Source: Tatlockia sp. (lineage in GTDB: Bacteria; Cyanobacteriota; Cyanobacteriia; Cyanobacteriales; Chroococcidiopsidaceae). Taken from it: DNA of 9,135 nt. The first letter of the stretch is position 1. Every line of letters begins with the position of its first letter. The position numbers and the translations under genes were made by a program. The notes below the pieces were generated by a model. That model did no database searches. It was not told where the DNA came from and saw only the letters and a list, made by a program, of their open reading frames with translations. Shown one piece after another: positions 1-6,144 of the stretch. Location: assembly GCA_013698215.1 (NCBI GenBank), contig JACCVJ010000403.1:1-9135 (forward strand), given 5' to 3'.

Positions 1-22
1 CAGCTTTGAGCAAAGTATACGG

Positions 23-1495
23 ATGGAAATTCGAGTAGTTGATACACCACTATTAGACTGGGCTGGCGATGCCCTAGTATTGGGTTTATTTGAAGATACT
101 GTAGAACAATCGGATTTATTGACCCAGTTAGATGAAAAATTTGCTGGTGTGTTGAAAGAAGTAATCGCCGAGACAGAATTTAAGGGCAAAGATAACAGTA
201 GTGTTGTAACTAGAGTCGGTGGCGCAAGTTCGGTGCGTAAAGTGCTATTAGTAGGACTTGGCAAACCCGATAAACTAAAATTAGACAATTGGCGGCGGTG
301 CGGGGCGGCGATCGCTAAACTAGCTAAAAAAGAAAAGTGTCAAACTGTAGGTATTAGTTTACCCGTCTGGAACAATGAGCCAGGATCGACCGCCGGAGCC
401 ATTTGCGAAGGAATTGAACTTGGTTTGCACCAAGATCGGCGCTTTAAATCAGAGCCAGAGGAAAATAATTTCAATCTAGAACGAGTAGATTTAATTGGTT
501 TTTCAGGGCAAGAAAACGCAATTTCTCGCGCCCAGCAAATCTGTTCGGGAGTAATCTTAGCCCGTCAACTGGTAACAGCCCCAGCGAACACCGTAACCCC
601 GATGAGTATGGCGCAAACAGCCGAAGAAATCGCCACCCTTCACGGTTTGCAAGTAGAAATTCTCGAACGCGAAGAATGCGAACAGTTGGGTATGGGTGCT
701 TTTTTAGGTGTCGCCCAAGCCTCAGAAATGCCCCCCAAATTTATTCACCTCACCTATAAGCCTGAAGGAACCCCCAAAAGAAAACTAGCAATTATTGGTA
801 AAGGCGTAACCTTTGATTCTGGCGGTCTGAACATCAAAGGGGCAGGAAGCGGGATTGAAACAATGAAAATGGATATGGGCGGTGCGGCGACGACTCTAGG
901 GGCAGCTAAAGCTATTTCTCAACTTAAGCCCGATGTTGAGGTGCATTTTATTAGCGCTGTAACTGAAAATATGATTAGCGGTCGTGCCATTCACCCCGGA
1001 GACATTCTCATCGCTTCTAATGGGAAAACTATTGAAGTCAATAATACCGACGCTGAAGGGCGGCTCACCTTGGCGGATGCGCTGGTTTTTACCGAAAAAT
1101 TGGGCGTAGATGCGATCGTTGACTTGGCAACGCTTACAGGCGCTTGTGTGATTGCCCTAGGCGATGATATTGCCGGACTGTGGAGTAGCAATGATGAAGT
1201 TGCCAATCAATTAGTACAAGCGGCAGACAAGGCAGGAGAAAAAATTTGGCGAATGCCAATGGAAGAAAAGTATTTTGAGGGCTTAAAGTCTCCCATTGCA
1301 GACATGAAAAATACTGGCCCTCGTCCTGGTGGCTCAATTACAGCAGCTTTATTTTTACAGCAGTTTGTTAAAGAAACTCCTTGGGCGCACATTGATATGG
1401 CTGGCCCCGTTTGGTCAGATAAAGAAAACGGTTACAACAGCGCTGGTGCTACAGGTTACGGGGTGCGTACTTTGGTTAATTGGGTAATGAGTTAG
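23..1495 (+). CDS. pepA: Leucyl aminopeptidase (M17 family cytosol aminopeptidase)
   Basis: A complete 490-residue protein, the normal length for bacterial PepA. M17 enzymes are cytosolic, two-metal hexameric exopeptidases that release N-terminal residues from peptides during protein turnover. The N-terminal part, roughly residues 1-160, is the variable regulatory domain; the catalytic domain follows. The family signature NTDAEGRL is at residues 341-348. By register with bovine lens aminopeptidase, the metal ligands are K260, D265, D284, D343 and E345, and the catalytic pair is K272 and R347. All are present, so the enzyme should be active. The ATG at 23 is taken as the start because it gives a full-length protein; no strong Shine-Dalgarno sequence is visible in the 22 bases before it. 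The promoter is outside the window. The gene converges on the LOG-family gene 58 bp downstream. Identification is firm; the physiological substrate is not determined. Confidence 0.96.
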   Translation: MEIRVVDTPLLDWAGDALVLGLFEDTVEQSDLLTQLDEKFAGVLKEVIAETEFKGKDNSSVVTRVGGASSVRKVLLVGLGKPDKLKLDNWRRCGAAIAKLAKKEKCQTVGISLPVWNNEPGSTAGAICEGIELGLHQDRRFKSEPEENNFNLERVDLIGFSGQENAISRAQQICSGVILARQLVTAPANTVTPMSMAQTAEEIATLHGLQVEILEREECEQLGMGAFLGVAQASEMPPKFIHLTYKPEGTPKRKLAIIGKGVTFDSGGLNIKGAGSGIETMKMDMGGAATTLGAAKAISQLKPDVEVHFISAVTENMISGRAIHPGDILIASNGKTIEVNNTDAEGRLTLADALVFTEKLGVDAIVDLATLTGACVIALGDDIAGLWSSNDEVANQLVQAADKAGEKIWRMPMEEKYFEGLKSPIADMKNTGPRPGGSITAALFLQQFVKETPWAHIDMAGPVWSDKENGYNSAGATGYGVRTLVNWVMS

Positions 1496-1502
1496 TTATT
1501 TC

Positions 1503-1544
1503 AATCCCCTTTTTAAAATATTTTCCCCCTTTTTAAGGGGGGAT
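1503..1544. repeat. C/T-rich palindrome between convergent genes; possible terminator
   Basis: CCCCCTT (1525-1531), a TTT loop and AAGGGGG (1535-1541) form a strong 7-bp hairpin. A second C4T5 tract at 1506-1514 precedes it, and ATCCCC (1505-1510) could pair alternatively with GGGGAT (1539-1544). Hairpins of the form CCCCCTTTTTAAGGGGG are, as far as I recall, common dispersed intergenic repeats in cyanobacterial genomes. The element sits in the gap between pepA and the LOG gene, so it could terminate or protect both transcripts. No clean U-tract follows the stem on the plus strand; on the minus strand the following bases are A/T-mixed. The terminator role is therefore an inference. Confidence 0.5.
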
Positions 1545-1553
1545 CTCCAATTA

Positions 1554-2630
1554 CTACTTAAGTTCTGGATGGGCTGCGGCGGTTGTAGTGTTACCCATTT
1601 GATTAATGGCTGCGATCGCCTGATACAATCGCCCTAGGTCGCGCTGATTGAAGTGAAGCACCAAACGCGGTAGCTCCACCGTTTCATCTTGGGCCTCTTG
1701 AGGTAAAGCAATACTCTTTTCAATCCTTCCTTTAACTAAAATGTCGCTAAAATCGGTGTTTAACTGTTTAACTTGAGCCTCTGACAATTCAGTTTTCAGG
1801 CGAATCACTAATTTTTCTTTGACATAGCGGCTGGAGTGGTACACCTGATAAAAAGCCGTAATCGCGTTGCAAGCTACCTCTAAGTTATCGGTAATGGTGT
1901 AAAGACTTGGATCGTCTTTGCTGACTAAACCTGTTGAAACTAGATTTTTGTCTATATAAGCGCTCCAATCGTGCCAATAAGAGCCGCCCGGACGATCGAT
2001 TAATACGAGCGGTACGGGCCCAAATTTTCCAGTTTGGCTCAAAGTCATACATTCAAAAGCTTCGTCTTGAGTGCCAAAACCACCAGGAAACAAAGCTACA
2101 GCATCGCTTTCTCGCAGTAAAAACAATTTGCGCGTGAAAAAATACTTAAAATGAATTAGTTTGCGATCGCCTTCAATAAAGGGATTGGCTTCTTGCTCAA
2201 AGGGCAACTGAATATTTAACCCAAAGGAATTTTCTTTGCCAGCGCCTTCATTGCCTGCTTGCATAATTCCACCACCACCGCCCGTCATTACCATAAAGCC
2301 TAATTTGGTTACGCAACGAGCAAAGTCTGCCGCAATTTGGTATTCCGGTGCTGTAGGTAAGGTACGAGCCGAACCAAAAATCGTTACTTTGCGGACATGG
2401 CGGTAATTATGAAATAACTGCAATCCTTTTTCCATATCTGCTAGAGATGCTGATAAGATTTTCCAGTCCAAGCGATCGATGTCGCTACTAGCTAGACGAA
2501 CAACTGTTGCTAAGGTTTGCTCAATGAGTTGCCGATGTTGCAAGTTTGGCAGTTGCGCCATTAATTGGGCAACATCTTCGGGGAGAGAATCAAGGGGATC
2601 GAAGGAGGGTATTAGATTCATGAGTGCCAT
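1554..2630 (-). CDS. LOG-family protein (long form, TIGR00730-like Rossmann fold)
   Basis: A 358-residue protein with the two hallmarks of the LOG family. A glycine-rich phosphate-binding stretch is at residues 117-130 (GGGGGIMQAGNEGA) and PGGFGTQDE is at 182-190, matching the PGGxGTxxE signature. LOG proteins are cytokinin riboside 5'-monophosphate phosphoribohydrolases or related nucleotide N-glycosidases; older databases call them lysine decarboxylases, which is misleading. Typical short LOGs are about 180-220 residues. This one has about 80 extra N-terminal residues and about 95 extra C-terminal residues (from about 265) without a motif I recognise. Its substrate may therefore differ, and cytokinin activation should not be assumed. 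The ATG at 2630 gives the longest protein; an ATG three codons later (2621) is an alternative. Neither has a clear Shine-Dalgarno. It lies downstream of trxA on the same strand but behind a terminator, so it is probably transcribed separately. Confidence 0.9.
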   Translation of the reverse strand: MALMNLIPSFDPLDSLPEDVAQLMAQLPNLQHRQLIEQTLATVVRLASSDIDRLDWKILSASLADMEKGLQLFHNYRHVRKVTIFGSARTLPTAPEYQIAADFARCVTKLGFMVMTGGGGGIMQAGNEGAGKENSFGLNIQLPFEQEANPFIEGDRKLIHFKYFFTRKLFLLRESDAVALFPGGFGTQDEAFECMTLSQTGKFGPVPLVLIDRPGGSYWHDWSAYIDKNLVSTGLVSKDDPSLYTITDNLEVACNAITAFYQVYHSSRYVKEKLVIRLKTELSEAQVKQLNTDFSDILVKGRIEKSIALPQEAQDETVELPRLVLHFNQRDLGRLYQAIAAINQMGNTTTAAAHPELK

Positions 2631-2647
2631 TGCACAACTGGCACTCT

Positions 2648-2653
2648 ATTGTA
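2648..2653 (-). promoter_or_regulatory. Candidate -10 element for the LOG-family gene
   Basis: Read on the minus strand, TACAAT (5 of 6 to TATAAT) lies 17 bases upstream of the ATG at 2630, between the trxA terminator and the gene. No good -35 hexamer is seen at 16-18 bp, so the promoter would be weak or factor-dependent, with a very short leader. Confidence 0.3.
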
Positions 2654-2690
2654 CCGATTTTTGGATGTTTAGCTGTAGTCCTTTTACCAA

Positions 2691-2726
2691 TAAAAAAGCA
2701 CCTTAGATTGCTTAGATCCAAGGTGC
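2691..2726 (-). terminator. Intrinsic terminator of trxA
   Basis: On the minus strand GCACCTT (2726-2720) pairs with AAGGTGC (2704-2698), a 7-bp stem. Across a single mismatch a further 3 bp can form (2716-2718 with 2706-2708), leaving a 7-base loop. The stem is followed directly by TTTTTTA (2697-2691), a proper U-tract. It starts 28 bases after the trxA stop codon and before the LOG gene's candidate promoter, so the two co-oriented genes are probably separate transcription units. Confidence 0.85.
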
Positions 2727-2754
2727 GTTATTTAATTTATAGTTAAAACTACTT

Positions 2755-3078
2755 TTAAAGATACTTTTCTAAAGTGTTAGATAAAGTTGTCTTGGGTACT
2801 GCTCCAACAACCATATCTACTCTTTGCCCACCTTTAAAAATCATCAAGGTAGGAATGCTGCGGATACCGTATTGGCTGGCAACATTAGGGTTTTCATCAG
2901 TGTTAAGTTTAACAACTTTAACTTGACCGTCGTACTGCTGGGCAATTTCATCAACTACCGGGGCTACCATCCGACAAGGGCCGCACCAAGGGGCCCAAAA
3001 ATCCACCAAAACTGGAACTTCACTGTCTAATACTTCTTGCTTAAATGATGCGTCTGTAACTTGTACGGCTGCTGACAT
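2755..3078 (-). CDS. trxA: Thioredoxin, m-type (TrxA)
   Basis: A complete 107-residue thioredoxin, the standard length. The active site WCGPC is at residues 31-35, preceded by DFWAP (26-30), with the buried Asp at 26 and the cis-proline at P76 in SIPTL. Thioredoxin is a cytosolic protein-disulfide reductase. In cyanobacteria the m-type form is reduced by ferredoxin- or NADPH-thioredoxin reductase and controls Calvin-cycle and other enzymes. The start is supported by AAGGA (minus strand, 3092-3088), nine bases from the ATG. A terminator lies just downstream, so the gene looks monocistronic. All canonical residues are intact and nothing is unusual. Identification is firm. Confidence 0.97.
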   Translation of the reverse strand: MSAAVQVTDASFKQEVLDSEVPVLVDFWAPWCGPCRMVAPVVDEIAQQYDGQVKVVKLNTDENPNVASQYGIRSIPTLMIFKGGQRVDMVVGAVPKTTLSNTLEKYL

Positions 3079-3087
3079 TCCTATAAA

Positions 3088-3092
3088 TCCTT
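3088..3092 (-). promoter_or_regulatory. Ribosome binding site of trxA
   Basis: AAGGA on the minus strand with 9 bases to the ATG at 3078 fixes the start. It is one of the few clear Shine-Dalgarno sequences in the window, which fits a highly expressed gene. Confidence 0.65.
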
Positions 3093-3125
3093 GCTTATTT
3101 TGTTTATTACTTTGTTGAAAATTCT

Positions 3126-3154
3126 ATCATAGGCTTAAGACTATATCTTATCTA
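3126..3154 (-). promoter_or_regulatory. Candidate trxA promoter
   Basis: On the minus strand TAGATA (3154-3149, 4 of 6 to TTGACA), a 17-bp spacer and TATGAT (3131-3126, 5 of 6 to TATAAT) lie about 50 bp upstream of the trxA ATG. The region is AT-rich, so chance matches are likely. This is the best-spaced candidate I could find. Confidence 0.35.
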
Positions 3155-3257
3155 TCAACGGTGTATGTTTAGACAGATTTTAGTTAATTATAACTTTTGT
3201 ATCAAAGTTTTGTACATCTACCATAAATAGACTAGCTAATACATATTACTCTACAGC

Positions 3258-3286
3258 TTGTCAACCTCTAAGAGGTGAATTAAAAA
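3258..3286 (+). promoter_or_regulatory. Possible plus-strand promoter with a dyad in its spacer
   Basis: TTGTCA (3258-3263, 5 of 6 to TTGACA) is followed after 17 bp by TAAAAA (3281-3286, 4 of 6 to TATAAT). The spacer contains the exact inverted repeat ACCTCT-A-AGAGGT (3264-3276). No protein gene lies downstream on this strand before the antisense of the binding-protein gene. If real, it would drive a non-coding or antisense RNA. Weak evidence in AT-rich DNA. Confidence 0.2.
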
Positions 3287-3340
3287 TAAAGATATTGTTG
3301 TAAGTTCTAGGTGTTTCGTTGATTATGTTTGCGGGTAAGT

Positions 3341-3360
3341 TTGATTATTTAAACAATCAA
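3341..3360. repeat. 20-bp near-perfect palindrome (possible operator)
   Basis: TTGATT-A-TTTAAA-C-AATCAA is a dyad with only one mismatched pair out of ten. Its left half TTGATTAT also occurs as a direct copy at 3319-3326, 22 bp away, about two helical turns. The spacing and symmetry suggest a protein-binding site rather than an RNA hairpin, because the inner TTTAAA leaves no loop. No known cyanobacterial regulator consensus is matched with confidence. Confidence 0.35.
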
Positions 3361-3543
3361 GGAAACTGCTTACTTTTTATGTAAGGTGAAGATAAGTACG
3401 ATCGCATTTGTAAATTTTTGTTCGGTAATTTGCTATTTGGGCGATCGCACTTTAGTTAAGTTTGCTTAAAGTTTTTCAACAAACTTATGATTTTTCCCTG
3501 CAAACTCTTAACTAAAACAACCGTTAATAAATTTATGACTGCT

Positions 3544-3567
3544 TAAACTAACGAAAAATTAGGTTTA
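3544..3567 (-). terminator. Weak hairpin at the end of the orphan binding-protein gene
   Basis: On the minus strand TAAAC-c-TAA pairs with TTA-GTTTA (8 bp with one bulged C, 7-base loop). It straddles the TAG stop codon at 3550-3548. No U-tract follows, so termination here is uncertain. A second possible stem (AAGTTTG/CAAACTT, 3486-3458) lies downstream, also without a U-tract. Confidence 0.25.
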
Positions 3568-4834
3568 GCCGATCTTGAGCAGTTTTTAGGGCGGCTTTGG
3601 GGGTACTTTTTCCTAATAGTACCGATTCTAAAGCCCTGCCTAAGCTTTCAGACAAGCGACTGTAACGGGGAAAAATTGGACGCGATCGCCCATATTTTGC
3701 CTGATCTAAAAATACCTTAACGGCGGGCTGCTCGGCTACAAAAGTTTGGTATTGTTGGCTTTGTCTGGCTGTAAGATTTATCGGCAAGTAACCTGTATTA
3801 ATCGCCCATTGGGTTTGAAATTCCTCGGCGATCGCAAATTGGGCAAACTTTAAGGCGGCGGCTTCTTGCTTGGGGTTGGACTTAAAAACAAACAGATTCT
3901 CCCCTCCAATAGCAGTGGCAGGTCTTAATTTAGTTGGGATAGGAAAAACATCAAAATCGACCCCGGTTGCCTTTAACTGCCCCAAAGTCCAAGGTCCAGT
4001 AATTTGCATTGCAACTTTCCCTGCTAAAAAGTCGTCAATCTCAAAACCTCTTTCTGGTGACGATAGCACGGCGGAACCATCGGCGATTAAACTCTGCCAA
4101 AATTCCATTGCCGAAATTGCCCCTTCGTTGACAATTGCTGGGGTTTGGTTATCTTTAGCTACTAATTCGCCGCCACCACTCCACATAAACGGTAGCCACA
4201 AAAATACAGCAAATTCTCCCTTCCCTAAAGGTAAAAATATCCCGTGCTGGTCTACTTTGCGATCGCCATTGGTGTCTATAGTCAATTTACGGGCTACTTG
4301 GCGCAATTGTTCCCAAGTTTGAGGTAATTCGGTAATTCCCGCCGCTTTAAACAAGCTGGGACGGTAAAATATACCCACGTTATTTGTAGCAAAAGGTACA
4401 GACCAAGTATGCTTTTGATACTCCATTGACTCAAATAAAGCCGGATCGATTTGGCTAAGTTCTGGTAGTTTTTGCAACCAATTTTCTAAGGAAAAAATAG
4501 CGTTTAGTTCGACTAATTGCCCAGTAAGCGTTGCATTAAACCATAATAAATCTGGGGGTGCATTTCCAACTACGGCAGCTAATATTTTTGGTAGTTGTTG
4601 TTCTGCTTGTCCTACGTACAGCGATTCTACTTTAATATCTGGGTGTTGTTGATTAAACCTGTCTACTAGCTTTTGCAATACATCGCGGTTTGATGGTGGG
4701 TTTACTCCTTGCCATAAAGTTATCTTAGTTACATCAGTAGATTTTGGGGTTTCAATTAAGTTTTGACATCCAGTTAAAAACAGTGCGGTTGTAAGTAGTA
4801 ATATTACAGAAAATTTGCGGAGGAAACTAAACAA
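3548..4834 (-). CDS. Sugar-type ABC transporter solute-binding lipoprotein (orphan, divergent)
   Basis: From a TTG at 4834 this encodes 428 residues, typical for family 1 (SBP_bac_1, UgpB/MalE-like) binding proteins. Residues 1-23 form a lipoprotein signal: FRK-type basic start, hydrophobic core, lipobox LTGC with the modified Cys at 23. Family features include DLLWFNAT (95-102), the hinge-region segment WSVPFATNN (144-152) and ITGPW (278-282). DTNGDRKVD (187-195) resembles a calcium-binding loop. It should bind a sugar or related solute outside the inner membrane for an importer. The frame stays open to an ATG at 5101, but that would run through the opposite gene's signal peptide and bury the lipobox. 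No in-frame ATG lies near the signal peptide. A GTG at 4921 is another option. No Shine-Dalgarno supports any of them. No permease is encoded on this strand, so it may serve the divergent permease pair or another system. Confidence 0.88.
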   Translation of the reverse strand: MFSFLRKFSVILLLTTALFLTGCQNLIETPKSTDVTKITLWQGVNPPSNRDVLQKLVDRFNQQHPDIKVESLYVGQAEQQLPKILAAVVGNAPPDLLWFNATLTGQLVELNAIFSLENWLQKLPELSQIDPALFESMEYQKHTWSVPFATNNVGIFYRPSLFKAAGITELPQTWEQLRQVARKLTIDTNGDRKVDQHGIFLPLGKGEFAVFLWLPFMWSGGGELVAKDNQTPAIVNEGAISAMEFWQSLIADGSAVLSSPERGFEIDDFLAGKVAMQITGPWTLGQLKATGVDFDVFPIPTKLRPATAIGGENLFVFKSNPKQEAAALKFAQFAIAEEFQTQWAINTGYLPINLTARQSQQYQTFVAEQPAVKVFLDQAKYGRSRPIFPRYSRLSESLGRALESVLLGKSTPKAALKTAQDRLNLIFR

Positions 4835-4874
4835 ATTTACCCAAGTCAGATAGTTAGGTATGGAAATATTATTT
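4835..4874. promoter_or_regulatory. Very short divergent junction between two binding-protein genes
   Basis: Only 40 bp (or 25 bp if the plus gene starts at 4860) separate the two divergent starts. That is too short for two full promoters, so control elements must lie inside the opposing 5' coding regions. I found no well-spaced -35/-10 pair in either direction. A TTGACA at 4763-4768 lacks a matching -10 and lies in the lipobox-coding stretch. A 10-bp palindrome, GTAATATTAC, is at 4798-4807. Confidence 0.4.
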
Positions 4875-6137
4875 ATGCTGAAAAAACTTATATTGGTTTT
4901 GGTGTTGGTTATTTTTAGCACAGGGATTTTTACAGGCTGTAATAGTAGCAGACAAGCAAATAATGATGGTGTTGTTACTATAACTCTTAGCGGCTGGAGT
5001 AATTTATTAGAAAAACAGCTTTTACAGCAGGTGGTTGAGAAGTTTGAAGCGTTGAATCCGACTATAAAAGTTAGGTATGATGCGATCGCTGATGAATACA
5101 TGGATGTACTTAAAACTCGCCTAATTGGCGATACGGCGGCGGATGTATTTTATTTAGATGCGTTGGAAGCACCAGCGATGATTTCTCCGGGTGTACTTCA
5201 ACCATTAAATAATTATTTAAAAGCCGATTTAGATTTACAAGATTTTGCCCCAAACTTGCTTAAAGCCTTTGTACGCGACGGTGTAATTTATGGCTTACCT
5301 AAAGATGTTTCTACTTTGGCACTTTTTTATAACAAAAAAGCTTTTGCTGCGGCTAGTTTAACTCAACCGCCTAGTAATTGGGACGAGTTACGCAGCGATG
5401 CTAAAAAACTTACCATTAATAACAATCAAGATGGCAAAATCGAGCAATATGGTTTAGGTATTTCTCCAGAATTAGCTAGGCAAGTTTTTATGATTAAAGC
5501 TTTTGGCGGCGAGTTAGTTGATGCAGATAATAATGCTGCTTTCGCTTCCCCGCAAAGCTTAAAAGGCTTGCAATTAGTTGTCGAGCAATACGTTAAAGAT
5601 AAGTCTGCGGCGCAACCTACCGATGTCGGTACAACTTCCGGGGGAGAAATATTTGGACAAGGTAGAGCGGCGATGGTAATTGAAGGACCTTGGATTATTT
5701 CTTATTTAAAAGAGACGTTTCCCAGCCTTGAATATGGAATTGCGGAAGTACCAACAATAACAGGTAAAAAAGGCACAATGGCTTACACTGTTGCTTATGT
5801 TATGAATAAAAAATCACAGCATAAATTAGCAGCATGGAAGTTGATTGCTTATTTAACTGGAAAAGAGGGAATGACAGCTTGGACAAAAACTGGTTTGGCG
5901 CTTCCAACTCGCGTCTCTGTAGCTAATAAATTAAATTATGACAAAAATGCTTTATATGCCCCATTTGTTGCGGGTACAAATTATGCGACTATATGGCAAG
6001 GCGGGGAACATTTACCATTGATAGTCAATAATTTTAATAATCAGTTTATTAGTGCAATTATCGGCGAACAAACTTTACAAAAGGCAATGCAAAAAGCCCA
6101 GTTTACAGCTAATAAAGAAATTGAATTATCTCAATAA
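4875..6137 (+). CDS. Sugar-type ABC transporter solute-binding lipoprotein (operon gene 1)
   Basis: Encodes 420 residues from the ATG at 4875, chosen because it yields a standard lipoprotein signal: MLKK, a long hydrophobic core and lipobox FTGC with Cys22. The ATG at 4860 would add an atypical MEILF before it and is the alternative. The rest is a family 1 solute-binding protein: VTITLSGW (34-41), DVFYLDA (90-96), IYGLPKDVSTLALFYNKKAF (138-157) and VIEGPW (268-273). A degenerate EF-hand-like loop (NNNQDGKIE) is at 182-190. It would capture a sugar or compatible solute and pass it to the two permeases encoded 7 bp downstream. The order binding protein-permease-permease without an ATPase gene is that of cyanobacterial ggtBCD (glucosylglycerol/trehalose/sucrose uptake). 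The substrate cannot be assigned from sequence. It differs clearly from the divergent binding protein, so this is not a recent duplication. Confidence 0.92.
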   Translation: MLKKLILVLVLVIFSTGIFTGCNSSRQANNDGVVTITLSGWSNLLEKQLLQQVVEKFEALNPTIKVRYDAIADEYMDVLKTRLIGDTAADVFYLDALEAPAMISPGVLQPLNNYLKADLDLQDFAPNLLKAFVRDGVIYGLPKDVSTLALFYNKKAFAAASLTQPPSNWDELRSDAKKLTINNNQDGKIEQYGLGISPELARQVFMIKAFGGELVDADNNAAFASPQSLKGLQLVVEQYVKDKSAAQPTDVGTTSGGEIFGQGRAAMVIEGPWIISYLKETFPSLEYGIAEVPTITGKKGTMAYTVAYVMNKKSQHKLAAWKLIAYLTGKEGMTAWTKTGLALPTRVSVANKLNYDKNALYAPFVAGTNYATIWQGGEHLPLIVNNFNNQFISAIIGEQTLQKAMQKAQFTANKEIELSQ

Positions 6138-6144
6138 ATAACAG

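Larger units (their letters stand above)
3079..3547. other. 469-bp AT-rich non-coding region with several inverted repeats
   Basis: No open frame here looks like a gene. The ATG-started plus-strand frames I checked (from 3165, 3325 and 3487) encode about 19-21 residues and lack Shine-Dalgarno sequences. I saw no tRNA. The right end (3079-3154) holds the trxA leader and candidate promoter. The rest contains small dyads: AACTTT/AAAGTT (3192-3209), ACCTCT-A-AGAGGT (3264-3276), the 20-bp near-palindrome at 3341-3360, CTTAC/GTAAG (3369-3385) and AAGTTTG/CAAACTT (3458-3486). One HIP1 site is at 3441-3448. The region could hold distal trxA control sites or a small RNA; the sequence alone does not decide. 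Confidence 0.6.

Noticed and set aside
991..1392. Three overlapping minus-strand frames of 61-71 codons
   Set aside because: They are opposite the catalytic domain of pepA and have low-complexity Ser/Pro-rich or unstructured translations typical of shadow frames.
1934..2137. Plus-strand frame of 67 codons, and a similar one at 2479-2706
   Set aside because: Both are antisense to the LOG-family gene, which has strong motifs; the small frames have none.
3325..3384. Possible 19-residue small protein in the non-coding region (others at 3165 and 3487)
   Set aside because: No Shine-Dalgarno, no hydrophobic segment pattern or motif, and length expected by chance.
3870..4322. 150-codon plus-strand frame
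   Set aside because: It lies wholly antisense to the well-supported binding-protein gene, has no recognisable domain or ribosome binding site, and is a shadow frame.
4763..4768. Consensus -35 TTGACA for the plus-strand ABC operon
   Set aside because: No -10-like hexamer is found 16-19 bp downstream, and the bases encode the lipobox region of the opposite gene, so the match is probably coincidental.
4795..4807. NtcA-like site (GTA-N8-TAC) near the divergent junction
   Set aside because: The GTA and TAC present are spaced by 7, not 8, and no -10 follows at the right distance.
4835..5101. Upstream extension of the minus-strand binding-protein frame to an ATG at 5101
   Set aside because: It runs antisense through the plus gene's signal peptide and mature N-terminus, adds 89 residues with no family similarity, and would move the lipobox to about residue 112, where it could not work as a signal peptide.
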